64,000 bases of DNA, taken from Chitinophagaceae bacterium. GTDB taxonomy: Bacteria; Bacteroidota; Bacteroidia; Chitinophagales; Chitinophagaceae. Below the pieces are notes generated by a model, which did not search any database, was not told the origin of the DNA, and worked only from the letters and a program-made list of their open reading frames with translations. The position numbers were made by a program, and so were the translations under genes. The stretch spans positions 1 through 64,000 of the forward strand of contig JADJBP010000002.1 in assembly GCA_016703625.1 (NCBI GenBank). The letters are read 5' to 3'. Below, piece after piece: positions 36,470-49,032 of the stretch. Every line of letters begins with the position of its first letter. The first letter of the stretch is position 1.

Positions 36470-37996
36470 CTTCGGGTACCGGCCTGATTATTTTAGTGTC
36501 TCTTTCACCAACCTGTTGCCGCCACATGGCATAATACGTTTCTGATATCCTTCCTTTTTCGAGTACGTAAATGGTATCTGCATTCATGATGGTACTTAAC
36601 CGGTGTGCAATGGTAATGATGATCTGCTTCTTTTCATCGGCAATTGCCTTTAACGTACCGGTGATCGATTCTTCAGTAAGGGAGCGGGCCGTTGCTTCAT
36701 CAAGACTCTGGGGTTCCGGCGCAATGCCCTGGCGATAGACGGCGTTGTTTTTCACGCCAGTTTGGTCCCGCCTTCCCCGAGTATCGTATCCAGGCCCTGC
36801 GGGCTGTTTAATAATTTATACGATGCCGATTTTTGCAGGGCCGCTTTCATCTCTTCTTCTGTTGCCCCGGCTTTGATGAACTGGAGATTCTGGCGAACTG
36901 TTCCGGCAAACAACTGGGTATCCTGTGTTACCAGGCCGATCTGCCTTCGGATCTTATTATAGCGAATATCCTTTACCGGTACATCATCAAAATAAATATT
37001 GCCCTGCACCGGTGTATATAATCCCACCAGCAATTTTATTAAAGTAGATTTACCCGAACCACTGGGACCAACAAATGCTATAGACTCTCCTGTTTTAACA
37101 GTGAAAGAAATACCATCAATGGAATTTTCTATGGCTGTTTTATGTTTAAACAACCTGGTTAAATTCTAGCTTTTCAACCGGCCCCAATTCAATGGGCTCT
37201 TCGGGCCTGGTCTCTACCGGTTTTTTCATCAGCAGATCAAAGTTCTGGAGCGATGCTTCAGCTTCGCGGTAGGCCAATATAATGGTGCCCAGGTCCTGCA
37301 GCGGAATAAAAATATAATTCATGATGATCTGCATGGATATGAGTTCTCCCGCCGTTAATACATCCCGGAAAATAAGCCAGAGTAAAATAAAGAGAATAGA
37401 CTGTTTTAGGATATTTAAAGTTACACCCTGCAAAAAACTAAGGGTACGTACCTTTTTTACCTTCACCATTTCCAGGTTGAATATCTTTTGCGTAAAATCC
37501 TTGAGCCTTTTTATTTCAGGATAGGTTAGTCCCAGGCTTTTCACCAGTTCAATATTGCGGAGCGATTCAGTGATATTGCCCGACATGTTGAATTCAAAAA
37601 ATTTTCTGTATCCCGCCTTGTTTTCTGGAGTATGGACAGGGTTTCGCCGCTACGCTGGTCTTCAAATTCCGTAAAGGATAAACGCAATGTTTGCTTTAAC
37701 CCGTCGTCGAAAATATTTTTTCCGAATTTTTGAATAACGATCCTTAAAACATATTCCTGGAAAGCCTTTGCCAGTTTTGCAGCAATGGACACGGCAACAG
37801 CGAGCGCCAGCAGCCAAAGCACTCCTGTAACCAGTTCCTGTTCAGTTTTACTGCCCGGGTTAATCACAAAACTGTCGAGTATCTTGCCAAAAATAACAGG
37901 GTCTAAAAAATTAAGCGCCTGTGCCAATGCGGCCAGCAGCATGGATACAAAAGCCAGCCATTTATAAGGTTTGAGGTATTTCCATAAAATATGCAT
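36450..37996 (-). pseudogene. ABC exporter half-transporter, multiply broken and internally deleted
   Basis: Parts of an MsbA-like permease-ATPase are spread over four frames. The N-terminal membrane domain begins MHILWKYLKPYKWLAFVSML, then after a break NMSGNITESLRNIELVKSLG. The nucleotide-binding domain shows Walker A GPSGSGKSTLIKLL, the Q-loop VTQDTQLF, and a final His-switch IAHRLST. The signature region is destroyed: TKLSGGEKQR is reduced to TKLA, and Walker B reads SLDEATARSL. About 515 residues are present of about 600 expected. About 60 residues (two membrane helices) seem missing between the two membrane pieces and about 12 after SET near 36520. This exceeds homopolymer errors, so true decay or a bad assembly patch is possible. 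Confidence 0.8.
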
Positions 37997-38099
37997 GCCG
38001 TAATTTACGATTCTTTACAACAGGTACGGCCAGCCGGGTTTATTACATGGCAGGTATCTGTTTCTCCGGGTTATGTTCTTTTATTTGGGTGTATGGCTA

Positions 38100-38128
38100 T
38101 AAAAAAAGGCCTGCTTTTCAGCAAACCC
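38100..38128 (-). terminator. Terminator after GH97
   Basis: On the - strand GGTTTGCT pairs with AGCAGGCC (two G-T pairs) around GAAA and is followed by seven T. It lies about 70 bases after the GH97 stop and shields the ABC gene. Confidence 0.7.
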
Positions 38129-38197
38129 TTTTATGAATATTTTTAAAATATGTAAGTCAAAAAAATACTTTTCAGGCCGGTAACCCTTTTTAAGTTT

Positions 38198-40289
<2,092 letters not shown>

Positions 40290-40365
40290 AATAACCGGTT
40301 TTAAGATCTGAAAGGAATCAGGTACAAGAGAAAACAATAACTAATGTCCGGGTACAAGAGAAAAT

Positions 40366-40396
40366 AAAATGCCATTTTTAAAAAAAATGGCATTTT
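40366..40396. terminator. Bidirectional hairpin AAAATGCCA/TGGCATTTT
   Basis: AAAATGCCATTTTT pairs with AAAAATGGCATTTT; A- and T-runs flank it on both sides. It lies 22 bases after the SusE-like stop and before the GH97 start. Two copies of GGTACAAGAGAAAA lie just to the left (40321 and 40351). Confidence 0.75.
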
Positions 40397-40417
40397 ATTT
40401 ATGATCATGAATGCGGT

Positions 40418-42215
40418 TTAATTAATAGTTACTGTTTGTAAATTTTCATTAAGGGTGATCGTGTACGTCCCGGCAGTTGCAGGCGTTTTAAAATTAGGTC
40501 CGCCATCCCACTGGATCGGTCTTGGAGTTCCGGTAGCCTGGCTTTGACCGCTGTTATCTTCATAATCAAATGCTCCCCAATCGTTACCGGCCAGGAACTT
40601 AATTTCTTCATTGGCATCCAAAGGCAAAGTAATTGTCCAGGTACCATTGCCGGTATAGGTCATTTGAGGCGATGCACCGGGGTTCCAGTCGGGCACTCCG
40701 GTCATACCGTTACCAACAACCCTCATTTCGGCAGCTGAGTTTAATAAATATTTTAGGTCAGTAGTATTTGATCCGTTCCAGATAGCCCTGGTTCTTCCGC
40801 TTGCCCCAGTCCATTTAAAATTATCAAATCCTGATCCCGGATCTACAACCATTTTTCCGCCATTGGCATTGTCAACGGCAAACCAGCGGTTTAAGTTATT
40901 GGCGGAATTATCCCAGGCATTTCCATCATGAAATTTAAATTCATTGTTTGTATTCATATTGGCAAGTAAAATAAATTTATTTACTCCAATGTAACTCATC
41001 TTTGTTGCAGGCTGCGACCAACCCTGGAAGTCTCCAATCATACCCATTCCGCCAATACCATTTGATACAGCTGTTTGTAAATAATATTTTTTATTGGCAA
41101 GGTCAAAAGTTACCCTATATACTCCGGTCGTTGTAACTGCTATATTGTTTTCATTTACATCAGTAATTGTACCTGCAGGGCCTGCAGGATCCTGTCCCCA
41201 ATCAACTGCACCTGGGAAAGGTGGCCAGTTTTGGCCATTAACAAATTTAATTTCATTACCACCGGTAAGCTGTATATAAGAATAATAAGTACCTGGGAAA
41301 CGGGGGTCTTCTATCATTCTGGTAGACTGAGCGATATCCCATCCACCTGGACTTGCACTACCTACGATATAAACTTTTACTTCTCGTATGATAACCAGGT
41401 CGTTAACATAATCTGCCTGCTGACTCCAGTTGCCTGAAGTTGCAATAACAGTCCATTTAAGGTTTGCAGGTGTAGCTAATGAAGTCAGTCCATGGGCAAT
41501 CAGGCTATCGTTCATGGCCTTATAAGTTATCGTAGCTGTTGAATCAGCAGGTGCTGCATTGGGATTTAATGTAAATAAGGGATTTGTAAAATCGCCTGTT
41601 AAACTAAAAACAACTTTATACGTAATGGCAGGGCTACCGGTAGCAGCCTTTGATCTTGTCCACCGAAAAAGGAAACTTTCAGTTGTACTGCCGGGTTAAT
41701 CGTTACAGGCGATGTACTGGAAACGGGAGCTAATAAAACAAAATTTGATGCTCCATCCTTCATCCGTGTAATGCTGATGTTGAAAATACTTTGACTTAAA
41801 ATTGCAACCGAACCATTGGATGCCTGCACGCTCCAGATAAGATCGGTTTTGGCACCATTGGCTATACCTTTTGCTTTAAGGGCATCATCTAACTCCTGAT
41901 AAGTTATAGTGGTTGAAGTCAGATTACCTGCAACAAATTCGATAAAAGGAGTTTTAAGATCACCGCCGGTTTTTAACGCCATTACAATTTTATATATTGG
42001 CACTGTGGCTAAACCGGGCACGGCTGCATTCCAGCTAAATGGAACCAAAAAATTTGGAGTACCGGAATTTAAAATAATGCTGGTACCGGTTTCAGGTGTT
42101 TTGATCGTAAAGTCTACAAGTCCTTCGCCGTTTGGATTATTCCCTTCAAATTCTACTTTTTTACAGCCCGAAACAGCAGCATTGAAATGGTAAGTAAGGA
42201 AAATATTTTTTTCAT
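40418..42215 (-). CDS. SusE/SusF-type starch-binding lipoprotein (frameshifts)
   Basis: This surface lipoprotein binds starch with several carbohydrate-binding modules and works with SusC and SusD. The restored length is about 598 residues. The signal MKKIFSLLTISMLLFSGC is recovered by adding one T near 42170. The first part has beta-sandwich domains (FTIKTPETGTSIILNSGTPN, SWNAAVPGLATVPIYKIVMA). The C-terminal half has three similar modules, each with a W-rich ligand region: GSASPGGWDIAQSTRM, GMIGDFQGWSQPATKMSY, VGNGMTGVPDWNPGASPQM. Breaks near 42170 and 41655 join the two large frames. The neighbours are SusD, SusC and GH97, which supports the role. Confidence 0.85.
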
Positions 42216-42246
42216 TTTATTATTTTTAAATGATTTTCTACAAATT

Positions 42247-43021
42247 TTATTTCATGGATGTAAAAGTTACTTCTGTATCTGCACTGGATACAGTTGTAGG
42301 CAGACCATTTATATCGAGCATAGTGCCGTTAAATCTATAAGTAAATTTCATTAACTTTCTTCCTGCTGCAGGCGTAAAAGAAACATTGGGTATAAAAGAA
42401 CCGCTCCAGATTGTTACATCAGTTTTACGCAGCGGTAATGTAACAGCAGCTCCTACAGCATTATTCAAATCATCATACATGGTAATAGTAAAAGTTGCCG
42501 GCGTCATACGCTGGTCGTTTTACTGATACTGCATATCGCTGATCAAAATTTACACTAACCACATCATCCACATCAACTTTTGCAGGAAATACCCTGGCTA
42601 AAGACGGAACAAAAATCAGCGGATCAAAAAAGTATGGTTTGTAATCTTGTGTTTGAGCACTGCCATCTTTTTTCTTCAATAAAAAACCAAAACTTTTTAA
42701 CTGGGCAGGCGTTTGTCCAAACATGGTTGTACCTGTAAATTTATACGTGAACTTATTGGGGCCGGCGGGTGTAAGCTTTGCTGCTTCAGAAGAATTAGTC
42801 CAGCTTCCGTTAGTAATCCCATCTGCACCACCACTCAATCCCGGGTTAGAAAATATCCATAAGTATGCATCAGCAACGCCGGCCATGCCCGTTCCTGTAA
42901 CATCAATTGTTATGGTTACTTCATCTTCGGCAGTAAAACTGGAAGGTGAGAACGAAGGATTTTGTGCCAGTGCCCCAAAACCTAAAAATGCGAATATTAG
43001 TAAATAAAATAACTGCTTCAT
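42247..43021 (-). CDS. Secreted beta-sandwich protein of starch locus (frameshift)
   Basis: This exported protein has about 257 residues with a signal peptide (MKQLFYLLIFAFLGFGALAQ) and a single break near 42500. The N-terminal domain (FSPSSFTAEDEVTITIDVTG, DAYLWIFSNPGLSGG) reads like a carbohydrate-binding beta-sandwich similar to Bacteroidota DUF4961-type proteins. The C-terminal part is also beta-rich (ATFTITMYDDLNNAVGAAVT). There is no lipobox, so it is probably periplasmic or surface attached by another route. It sits between the susE-like gene and a small lipoprotein gene. The exact family is uncertain. Confidence 0.55.
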
Positions 43022-43034
43022 GTTTCAAATATTT

Positions 43035-43541
43035 TTATTGTTTAGCAAATTCATAACTATAGGAGATCAAAAGTTTTCCGGTTGTTGCGTCTCTTTTTTC
43101 TTTAATAAGTTTTAATGTATTGGATGCACCTACCGGGTAACCACCCAGGGTAATAGTATCTGTTGAAGCTCCATTGCTCAAATAAATATTTTTTGGATAA
43201 TTTAAATTATCTACTGTCCAGTTACCACTGTTAAGTTTTACAATTTTGGGTGATGTACCCGGCACAGCAAGAAAAGTTGTAGGTGCATTACTGCTAACAT
43301 TCAGCGTTAAAACAAAACTTGTGTAAGGAAACAGGTTTGTAATATAGAGCTGCTGATATGGAAAACCATTTTTTGTAGCATCTTCATCAACCTGTGTTGA
43401 TTTGGTTAATTTCCAGGTGCCGTTTACGGATTGAAGAAAATTCCTTTGTACACCCATATCTTCAAAACTGGCCGGCCTGCAGGCAGCAAATACAATAGTT
43501 GCCAGCATGACAACAACTGCTATTTTGTTTATACATTTCAT
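43035..43541 (-). CDS. Small lipoprotein of starch locus (DUF5004-like)
   Basis: The 168-residue protein has a lipoprotein signal (KIAVVVMLATIVFAACRPAS) and a lipocalin-like domain (LQSVNGTWKLTKSTQVDEDA). That pattern is typical of DUF5004-type or lipocalin-like small proteins in Bacteroidota glycan loci. The role is unknown; it may help bind starch on the cell surface. The frame is intact. It lies between SusD and the secreted beta-sandwich protein with short gaps, so it belongs to the same operon. Confidence 0.6.
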   Translation of the reverse strand: MKCINKIAVVVMLATIVFAACRPASFEDMGVQRNFLQSVNGTWKLTKSTQVDEDATKNGFPYQQLYITNLFPYTSFVLTLNVSSNAPTTFLAVPGTSPKIVKLNSGNWTVDNLNYPKNIYLSNGASTDTITLGGYPVGASNTLKLIKEKRDATTGKLLISYSYEFAKQ

Positions 43542-43578
43542 ACGATCTTTTTTAAAATTAGATACTTATATTATTTTG

Positions 43579-44969
43579 TTAGAAGCAACCTCCTTCGGGG
43601 TTCAGTACAAATGATGCATTCGCATCTTTCTCTGCTTTTGGAAACTGAAGTATGAAACCCGGACAGTTCCAAACGGAATTCCTGCGATCTATATTCGTAC
43701 CGTTCCTTGCACCAATTCTTTTTATTTCCTGCGTACGGTTTCCTTCTCCTACCATTTCCAATTCCCTTTCGGCACGTGTTGTTGAAATTACAAGTGCAGC
43801 ATTGGCAATAGGTGGCAAATTAATGTAGTGCCTCCGTAAGCACGTGTCATCAACTCATTTATATCAGCAATGGCAACCGCTAAATTTGCACCTCCAACTT
43901 CTGCTCCGGCTTCTGCCCTGATTAATTTCATCTCGGTAAGGTGTACCAGGGGAAGATCAAAAAAGTTTTTATTGTATTTGGTTAATACATTGAAACCTGC
44001 CTGTAAAGAATTACTATACCAGGCTTTTCTCAGATCAGCCGGGCGTGCAGTTGCAACATTATAATACTGATAAGTAAATGTAAAACCAGGTATTCCCAGG
44101 TCTGACCGGAAATTACCCCTTAATTCGCTACCGGGGTTGTATTGATTGGGCGTTGTTTGATCTGCAATAGCAATAATGCCTTCGGTACTTAATGCCTTAG
44201 AAAACCTTTTATCAAATGTAGCATCCAGTGTAAACTTATTGCTGGCAATAACTTCATTGGCATACTGATATGCTTTTGCAAAATTATTTTGTTGAAAATA
44301 AACTTTAGCTAAATAAGCTTTTGCAGCCCATTTAGTAGCCGTGTAATATTTTCCACTTGCAGGTGCGTCTGGCAGTAAAGTATCTGCAGCCGATAAATCA
44401 GCAAGTACCTGGTCATAAACCTGTTTTACGGTTGACCTGTTCAAAGATTCCAGGCTGTATTCTGTTCTGAGCGGAATACCCAAATGGCTGTTATCATTTG
44501 TGAATCCCCATGGCTGGGCAAACATTCTTACCAATTCAAAATGAGCCAATCCCCTGAAGAACCTGGCTTCGCCCTCGAGCCTGTTTTTAGCTGTAGTTGC
44601 CAGTGAAAGGTTTCTCAGTACTATGTTGGCATCCAAAATAATCCGGTACCCTTTACCGTAATAGGCATCTCTTGTTCCACCAAAGAATGAATTTTGCCTG
44701 CGAAAGATCTCAGAGAAATCTCCCGTAAACCTATCGCCTTTGTATTCATCCCCCAAAAGTTCATTGAGTATCTGGTGCCTGCCGCTTAAAAAATCACCAT
44801 CGCCCAGTAATGTATACTCCGTTGGAAAATGCTGACAGATCAGCTTCCGTTTTAAGTGCCTGTTCTTCCGTTAGCTGACCTTCAGGCGGGCGTTCAAGAA
44901 ATTTTTGCAGGATATGGTGCCGGTTAAAATAACAACCAATGCAAGTGTTGATAAAATATATTTTTTCAT
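43579..44969 (-). CDS. susD: SusD/RagB-type nutrient-binding lipoprotein (three frameshifts)
   Basis: SusD closes the mouth of the SusC channel and binds the glycan. The joined protein has about 463 residues. A lipoprotein signal is present (LVVILTGTISCKNFL). Next comes the SusD N-terminal domain (ERPPEGQLTEEQALKTEADL, NRLEGEARFFRGLAHFELVR) with TPR-like helices (WAAKAYLAKVYFQQNNFAKA). The end (VLNPEGGC) matches the usual FNPEG tail. Breaks lie near 44905, 44815 and 43805. The first two restore LSAFSNGVYTLLGDGD. It follows SusC by 19 bases, as expected of a pair. Confidence 0.9.
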
Positions 44970-44988
44970 ATAGCTTAAGTTAATAAAG

Positions 44989-47900
44989 TTAAAAACCAAG
45001 ATTGATACCAAAGATAAATGTGCGTTGTGTTGGCGCTGTTAAATAAGTGACATTTGGACTAAGATTTCTATCCTGGGGATTTTCAAAGTCACGTGTTATC
45101 TCAGGATCACCACCCGGGTATTTACTGAACGTTAACAGGTTGCTGCCCGTTGCATAAATACGCAGTGTTTTCAATTTCCATCTTTTAAGTGTATTGGGCG
45201 AAAACCTGTATCCGATTGTTAATTCCTTAAACGTAAATAACTGGCATCATGTAAAAACATGGTTGAATTAAACTGGTCTTCACTTGGTAAACCCAGGTAA
45301 TTTGTAGCATCATACGTAAGGCGTGGGTATGTAGCCTGGTCACCCGGCTGTGTCCACCTGTCTACAAAATCTTCACGGAAATTCCAGTTCTTTTTTGAAA
45401 CACCCATAAACTGGTATTTGCCCGAATTGTCGTAAATACTTCCACCGATTACATAACTGAATAAGGCAGAGAGTTCAATATTTTTGTATTCAATATTGGT
45501 ATTAAATCCACCAATATAATCCGGCATCACGCTTCCTGCAAAAACACGGTGATTTAAAGAAAAGTCTTGGTCTGGTTACCATTGGCATCAAGCCAGATGG
45601 GTAACCCATCTTTAGAATCTACGCCATAATAACGTACCAGGTAGTTAACACCCAAAGGAAGGCCTTCAATTACCCTCGTATCATTGGTACCACCACTTAC
45701 TGCATCAGGGCCCAGTTCCCATTTTTTAACTTTATTCTGATTACGTGCTATATTACCACCTACTGTCCATTTCCAATCTTTTCCCTGGATAACTTTATAA
45801 TTCAGACTTACTTCCAAACCCTGGTTTTCAATAACACTGTTAGGTAAATTCCTGTAAATATTACCTGTGCCTGTTGAACTTGCCAGACCCGGTTCCATCA
45901 ACAACAAATTTGTTGAGGATTTGTGGTAGTAAGCAACCTCACCGGTCAGCCTGTTATTAAATAAAGCAAACTCAATGGCAACATCCGTATTCTTTAAGGT
46001 TTCCCACTGTAAATCCGGGTTCCCCACGCCATTCAGGTAAATTGTTGAGCCACCATTGTATCCAATACCTCCAACCTGGTAATTGGCAAAATACCTGCCT
46101 GAACCAATATTTGCATTACCCACAATACCATAAAGCACGTAATTTCAGGAAATTTATCTGACGGATATTTTTATAAATTTCTCTTCGCTCAATGTCCAGG
46201 CTCCCGAAATGGCAGGAAAGAAGCCATGTTTGTTGTTGGTACCAAATTTTGACGAACCATCCAGTCTTGCAGTTAATTGCAGTGCAAAACGGTTATCAAA
46301 CGTATAATTTACCCTGCCAAAAAAACTGTTGAAGGTATATTCTTCCTGAGCTTTAGTAGTTGGCTGGCCTGCTGCATTTCGCTGATCTATGATCTCATCT
46401 CTCCTGGACCTGTACGCAGAAGGGTTTTTCCAGTAGGGCTCTGCTGCAAAAATTTCCGATCTCAAATAAATAACCTTTTTCTTACATAGGACTGTATTTC
46501 TACACCCCCAAAAATTAAATTTATGTTTTTCACCAATTTCCGTAAGGTAGTTGGCTGTAACATTTCCATTTACATTTGTACCCCAGTAAGGGTTACGTTT
46601 TGCATAACCGGAATCGGGGCTTGCCTGGTTGATCCAGTTGCTGGATTCATAAATGTCATCAAAAGAATTGGTGTATTCAATAGAACTATTGACCCGTACA
46701 AATAAATTTTTAATAGGGTCGTACTCCAGGCCCAAACCACCTATTAACCTACTGTCAATTTCACGTCTTTTTGTTTCCTGTATTCTTCTTACAGGATTTG
46801 CACCATTCATAAAGTAAGTACCGTTTGCATTATACACTGTAAAGAACGGCAATGCACTGCTCATGGCCTCCCAATGCCTCCATCCCAGGCTGCAGGCACA
46901 CGTTTATTAACGCCCCTATTATACCCTGATGTAAAAGCCAGTTTCAGGTTTTTAAAATTTTATAATCAATATTTAACCTGGCACTTAATCTTTCGTAACT
47001 GTTTGTTTTAATATACCCTTCGTTATTGCTGTAAGTAATATTTGCAAATGTTTAAACTTATCAGTTCCCTGGGTCATGCTCAGGTTGTTCTCATTGATAA
47101 ACCCTGTTTGAGTAAGCTGATCCCACCAATCTGTATTGTTATTAGCAGCAGTAGCAAATGTATACCCACCCGGTAAAGGTGCTTCACCGGTTTTACCATC
47201 ATTGGTCCATGCCTCCCTGGCGCAATTGCAACCACTTATCTGTATTTACAAAATTTTGTTTTTGGCATAAGTTGCGATCCCTACACGTGTATTAAAATTA
47301 AACTGTGGTTTCCTGTCTTACCCTCTTTTGGTGGTGATCAAGAATAACCCCCGTTTGCACCCTTGATCCGTAGATACCGGTGGCACCTGCATCTTTCAAA
47401 ATTTCAACAGATTCTATATCTGCCGGGTTGATGGATGAAAGCGGATTTTGATTCATAGCGCCCCGTTTCCACGCAAGAACTGATCGGATATAATCGGAAT
47501 TCCATCAACAACATATAAAGGATCGCCCGAAGCTGATATGGAACCTACCCCCCGGATACGCACAACAGAGCCTGAGCCTGCAAGACCATTACCCGATAGT
47601 ATCTGCACACCAGGTGCTTTACCCTGCAATGCAGCTTCAAAACTGGGAACAGATATTGAATTTAATTTTTCACTGCTCACTTTTGATATAGCACCGGTTA
47701 CATCCCTGCGCCGTTGGGTACCATAACCAACAACAACAACCTCATTCAGTTGCAGGTTATTCTGAACCAACTTAATATCCAGTGATGCAGATCCTGTAGT
47801 TGCTACCTCCTGCCTGTCAAATCCAACAGAACTGATAATAAGTGGTGCATTGCCGGTAACATTAATTTTAAATGTTCCATCATTAGCAGTTTGTGTAAGC

Positions 47901-48055
47901 GTCTTAGTACCCTTTACAGTAATTGTTGCTCCCGCTACAGGAGTTCCATCCTTTGCATCAGTAACTTTTCCTGTGATTACATTTTGAGAAAGTGCCGCCA
48001 GTGTTAGCAGGATCATGGTACATGACAGCATTAATTTTTTGGAGATTTTTCTCAT
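44989..48055 (-). CDS. susC: SusC/RagA-type TonB-dependent transporter (many frameshifts)
   Basis: SusC is the outer-membrane channel that imports maltooligosaccharides with TonB energy. The restored length is near 1022 residues. N terminus: signal peptide (KLMLSCTMILLTLAALSQ), a CarboxypepD_reg-like domain (GKVTDAKDGTPVAGATITVK), the SusC motif NEVVVVGYGTQRRRDVTGAI, and the plug (VVRIRGVGSISASGDPLYVV, then NQNPLSSINPADIESVEIL). The barrel continues in pieces at 46.8, 46.1, 45.5 and 45.1 kb and ends FIFGINLGF. At least six breaks are needed, most of them in A/T or G runs. Two TGTGTA-N5-TACACA palindromes lie 45 and 69 bases before the start. Identification is firm despite the damage. Confidence 0.92.
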
Positions 48056-48099
48056 AAAACAAGCATTGAGTTTTTAAAAAATAGCAATTGCAAAATTGG

Positions 48100-48116
48100 T
48101 GTGTACCATATACACA
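48100..48116 (-). promoter_or_regulatory. Operator-like palindrome 1 before susC
   Basis: TGTGTA-CCATA-TACACA is a perfect 6+6 inverted repeat with a 5-base spacer. A second one lies 24 bases further on, about two helical turns, so two dimers could bind on the same face. Confidence 0.7.
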
Positions 48117-48123
48117 TTTAAAA

Positions 48124-48140
48124 TGTGTATTTTATACACA
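48124..48140 (-). promoter_or_regulatory. Operator-like palindrome 2 before susC
   Basis: TGTGTA-TTTTA-TACACA, again a perfect 6+6 inverted repeat with 5-base spacer, in the 211-base gap between susC and the Nudix-type regulator gene. Confidence 0.7.
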
Positions 48141-48266
48141 AATTAGGTCTTTTTTTTAATTAACAATTATTTGTTAATAATTTTTTTTAAAAATATTATT
48201 ACCTGTAAACACACTGTTTGTAAGACCTTAATAATCAAATCCTTTAAAAAACGGGTTCCCGTTCAA

Positions 48267-49006
48267 TTAAAAATCGATTCCCACCCATTTCTTCTTCTTC
48301 CGTTCGTATTTACTGTAATTGAATGTGTAGAGTTTGCCCGGGCGGTGTGGCACATCCTGTTCCATCTCATTGATGTCGACCAGGAAATCCATCGCAAAAA
48401 ATTTCTTCCGGAAATTACGCCTGTCCATTTTGTATCCAGGATGGCTTCATACACATTCTGCAATTCCCGCAAAGAGAATTTTTTGGGTAACAGGCTGAAT
48501 GCCAGCGGATGCTCCTGTACCCGCCTTTGCAACTGTTCATAACTGCTATCCAGGATCTTTTTGTGGTCAAATGCCAGTTCGGCTATATCATGTACATCGT
48601 GCCAATGCAGTTCGTTATCCAGTATTTTTAATTTATGATGCTGAATATTGATCAGTGAATAATAAGCAACTGTTACAACCCTTCCGGCCGGGTGGCGGTT
48701 AAGGCAGCCAAAGGTTTTTACCTGCTCCAGGTAAACATCATCCAGGCCGGTACGTTGTTTTAAAATACGGTTGGCGGCGGCATCCAGTTCCTCCTTTGGA
48801 TCAACCAGGTCGCCCAGTAAAGACCAGCGGCCCTGGAATTTTTTAAGATCACTCCTGATCAGTAATACTTTAAGTTTATTATCATCAAATCCAAAAATCA
48901 CACAATCAACGGATAATGCAATACGGTTGATGCTTTTAACTTCTGACTGGATGGCTGAAAGTGTTTTAATATTGATCGCCGGCCTGTTTTGAATTATTTT
49001 CGACAT
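48267..49006 (-). CDS. Nudix-fold transcriptional regulator (NrtR/AraR-like), 3' frameshift
   Basis: The protein joins a Nudix-like sensor domain (about residues 25-170: VDCVIFGFDDNKLKVLLIRS, GRWSLLGDLVDPKEELDAAA) to a C-terminal winged helix (FSLRELQNVYEAILDTKMDR). Such proteins regulate sugar or NAD genes in many bacteria. The Nudix box is degenerate: the REL.EE.G core reads NRILKQRTG, so the catalytic acids are lost and the domain should sense rather than cleave. One T is missing in the run 48428-48431. The restored tail reads RRNFRKKFFAMDFLVDINEM, then EQDVPHRPGKLYTFNY, and stops at 48267. It is the last gene of the amylase block and lies just before the susC operators, so it is the best candidate to bind them. 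Confidence 0.82.
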
Positions 49007-49032
49007 ATGCATATTTCTATAGTTTACCTTAA

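Noticed and set aside
48060..48262. tRNA or ncRNA in the AT-rich gap between susC and the regulator
   Set aside because: No cloverleaf or conserved RNA motif was seen; the structured part is explained by two operator-like palindromes.
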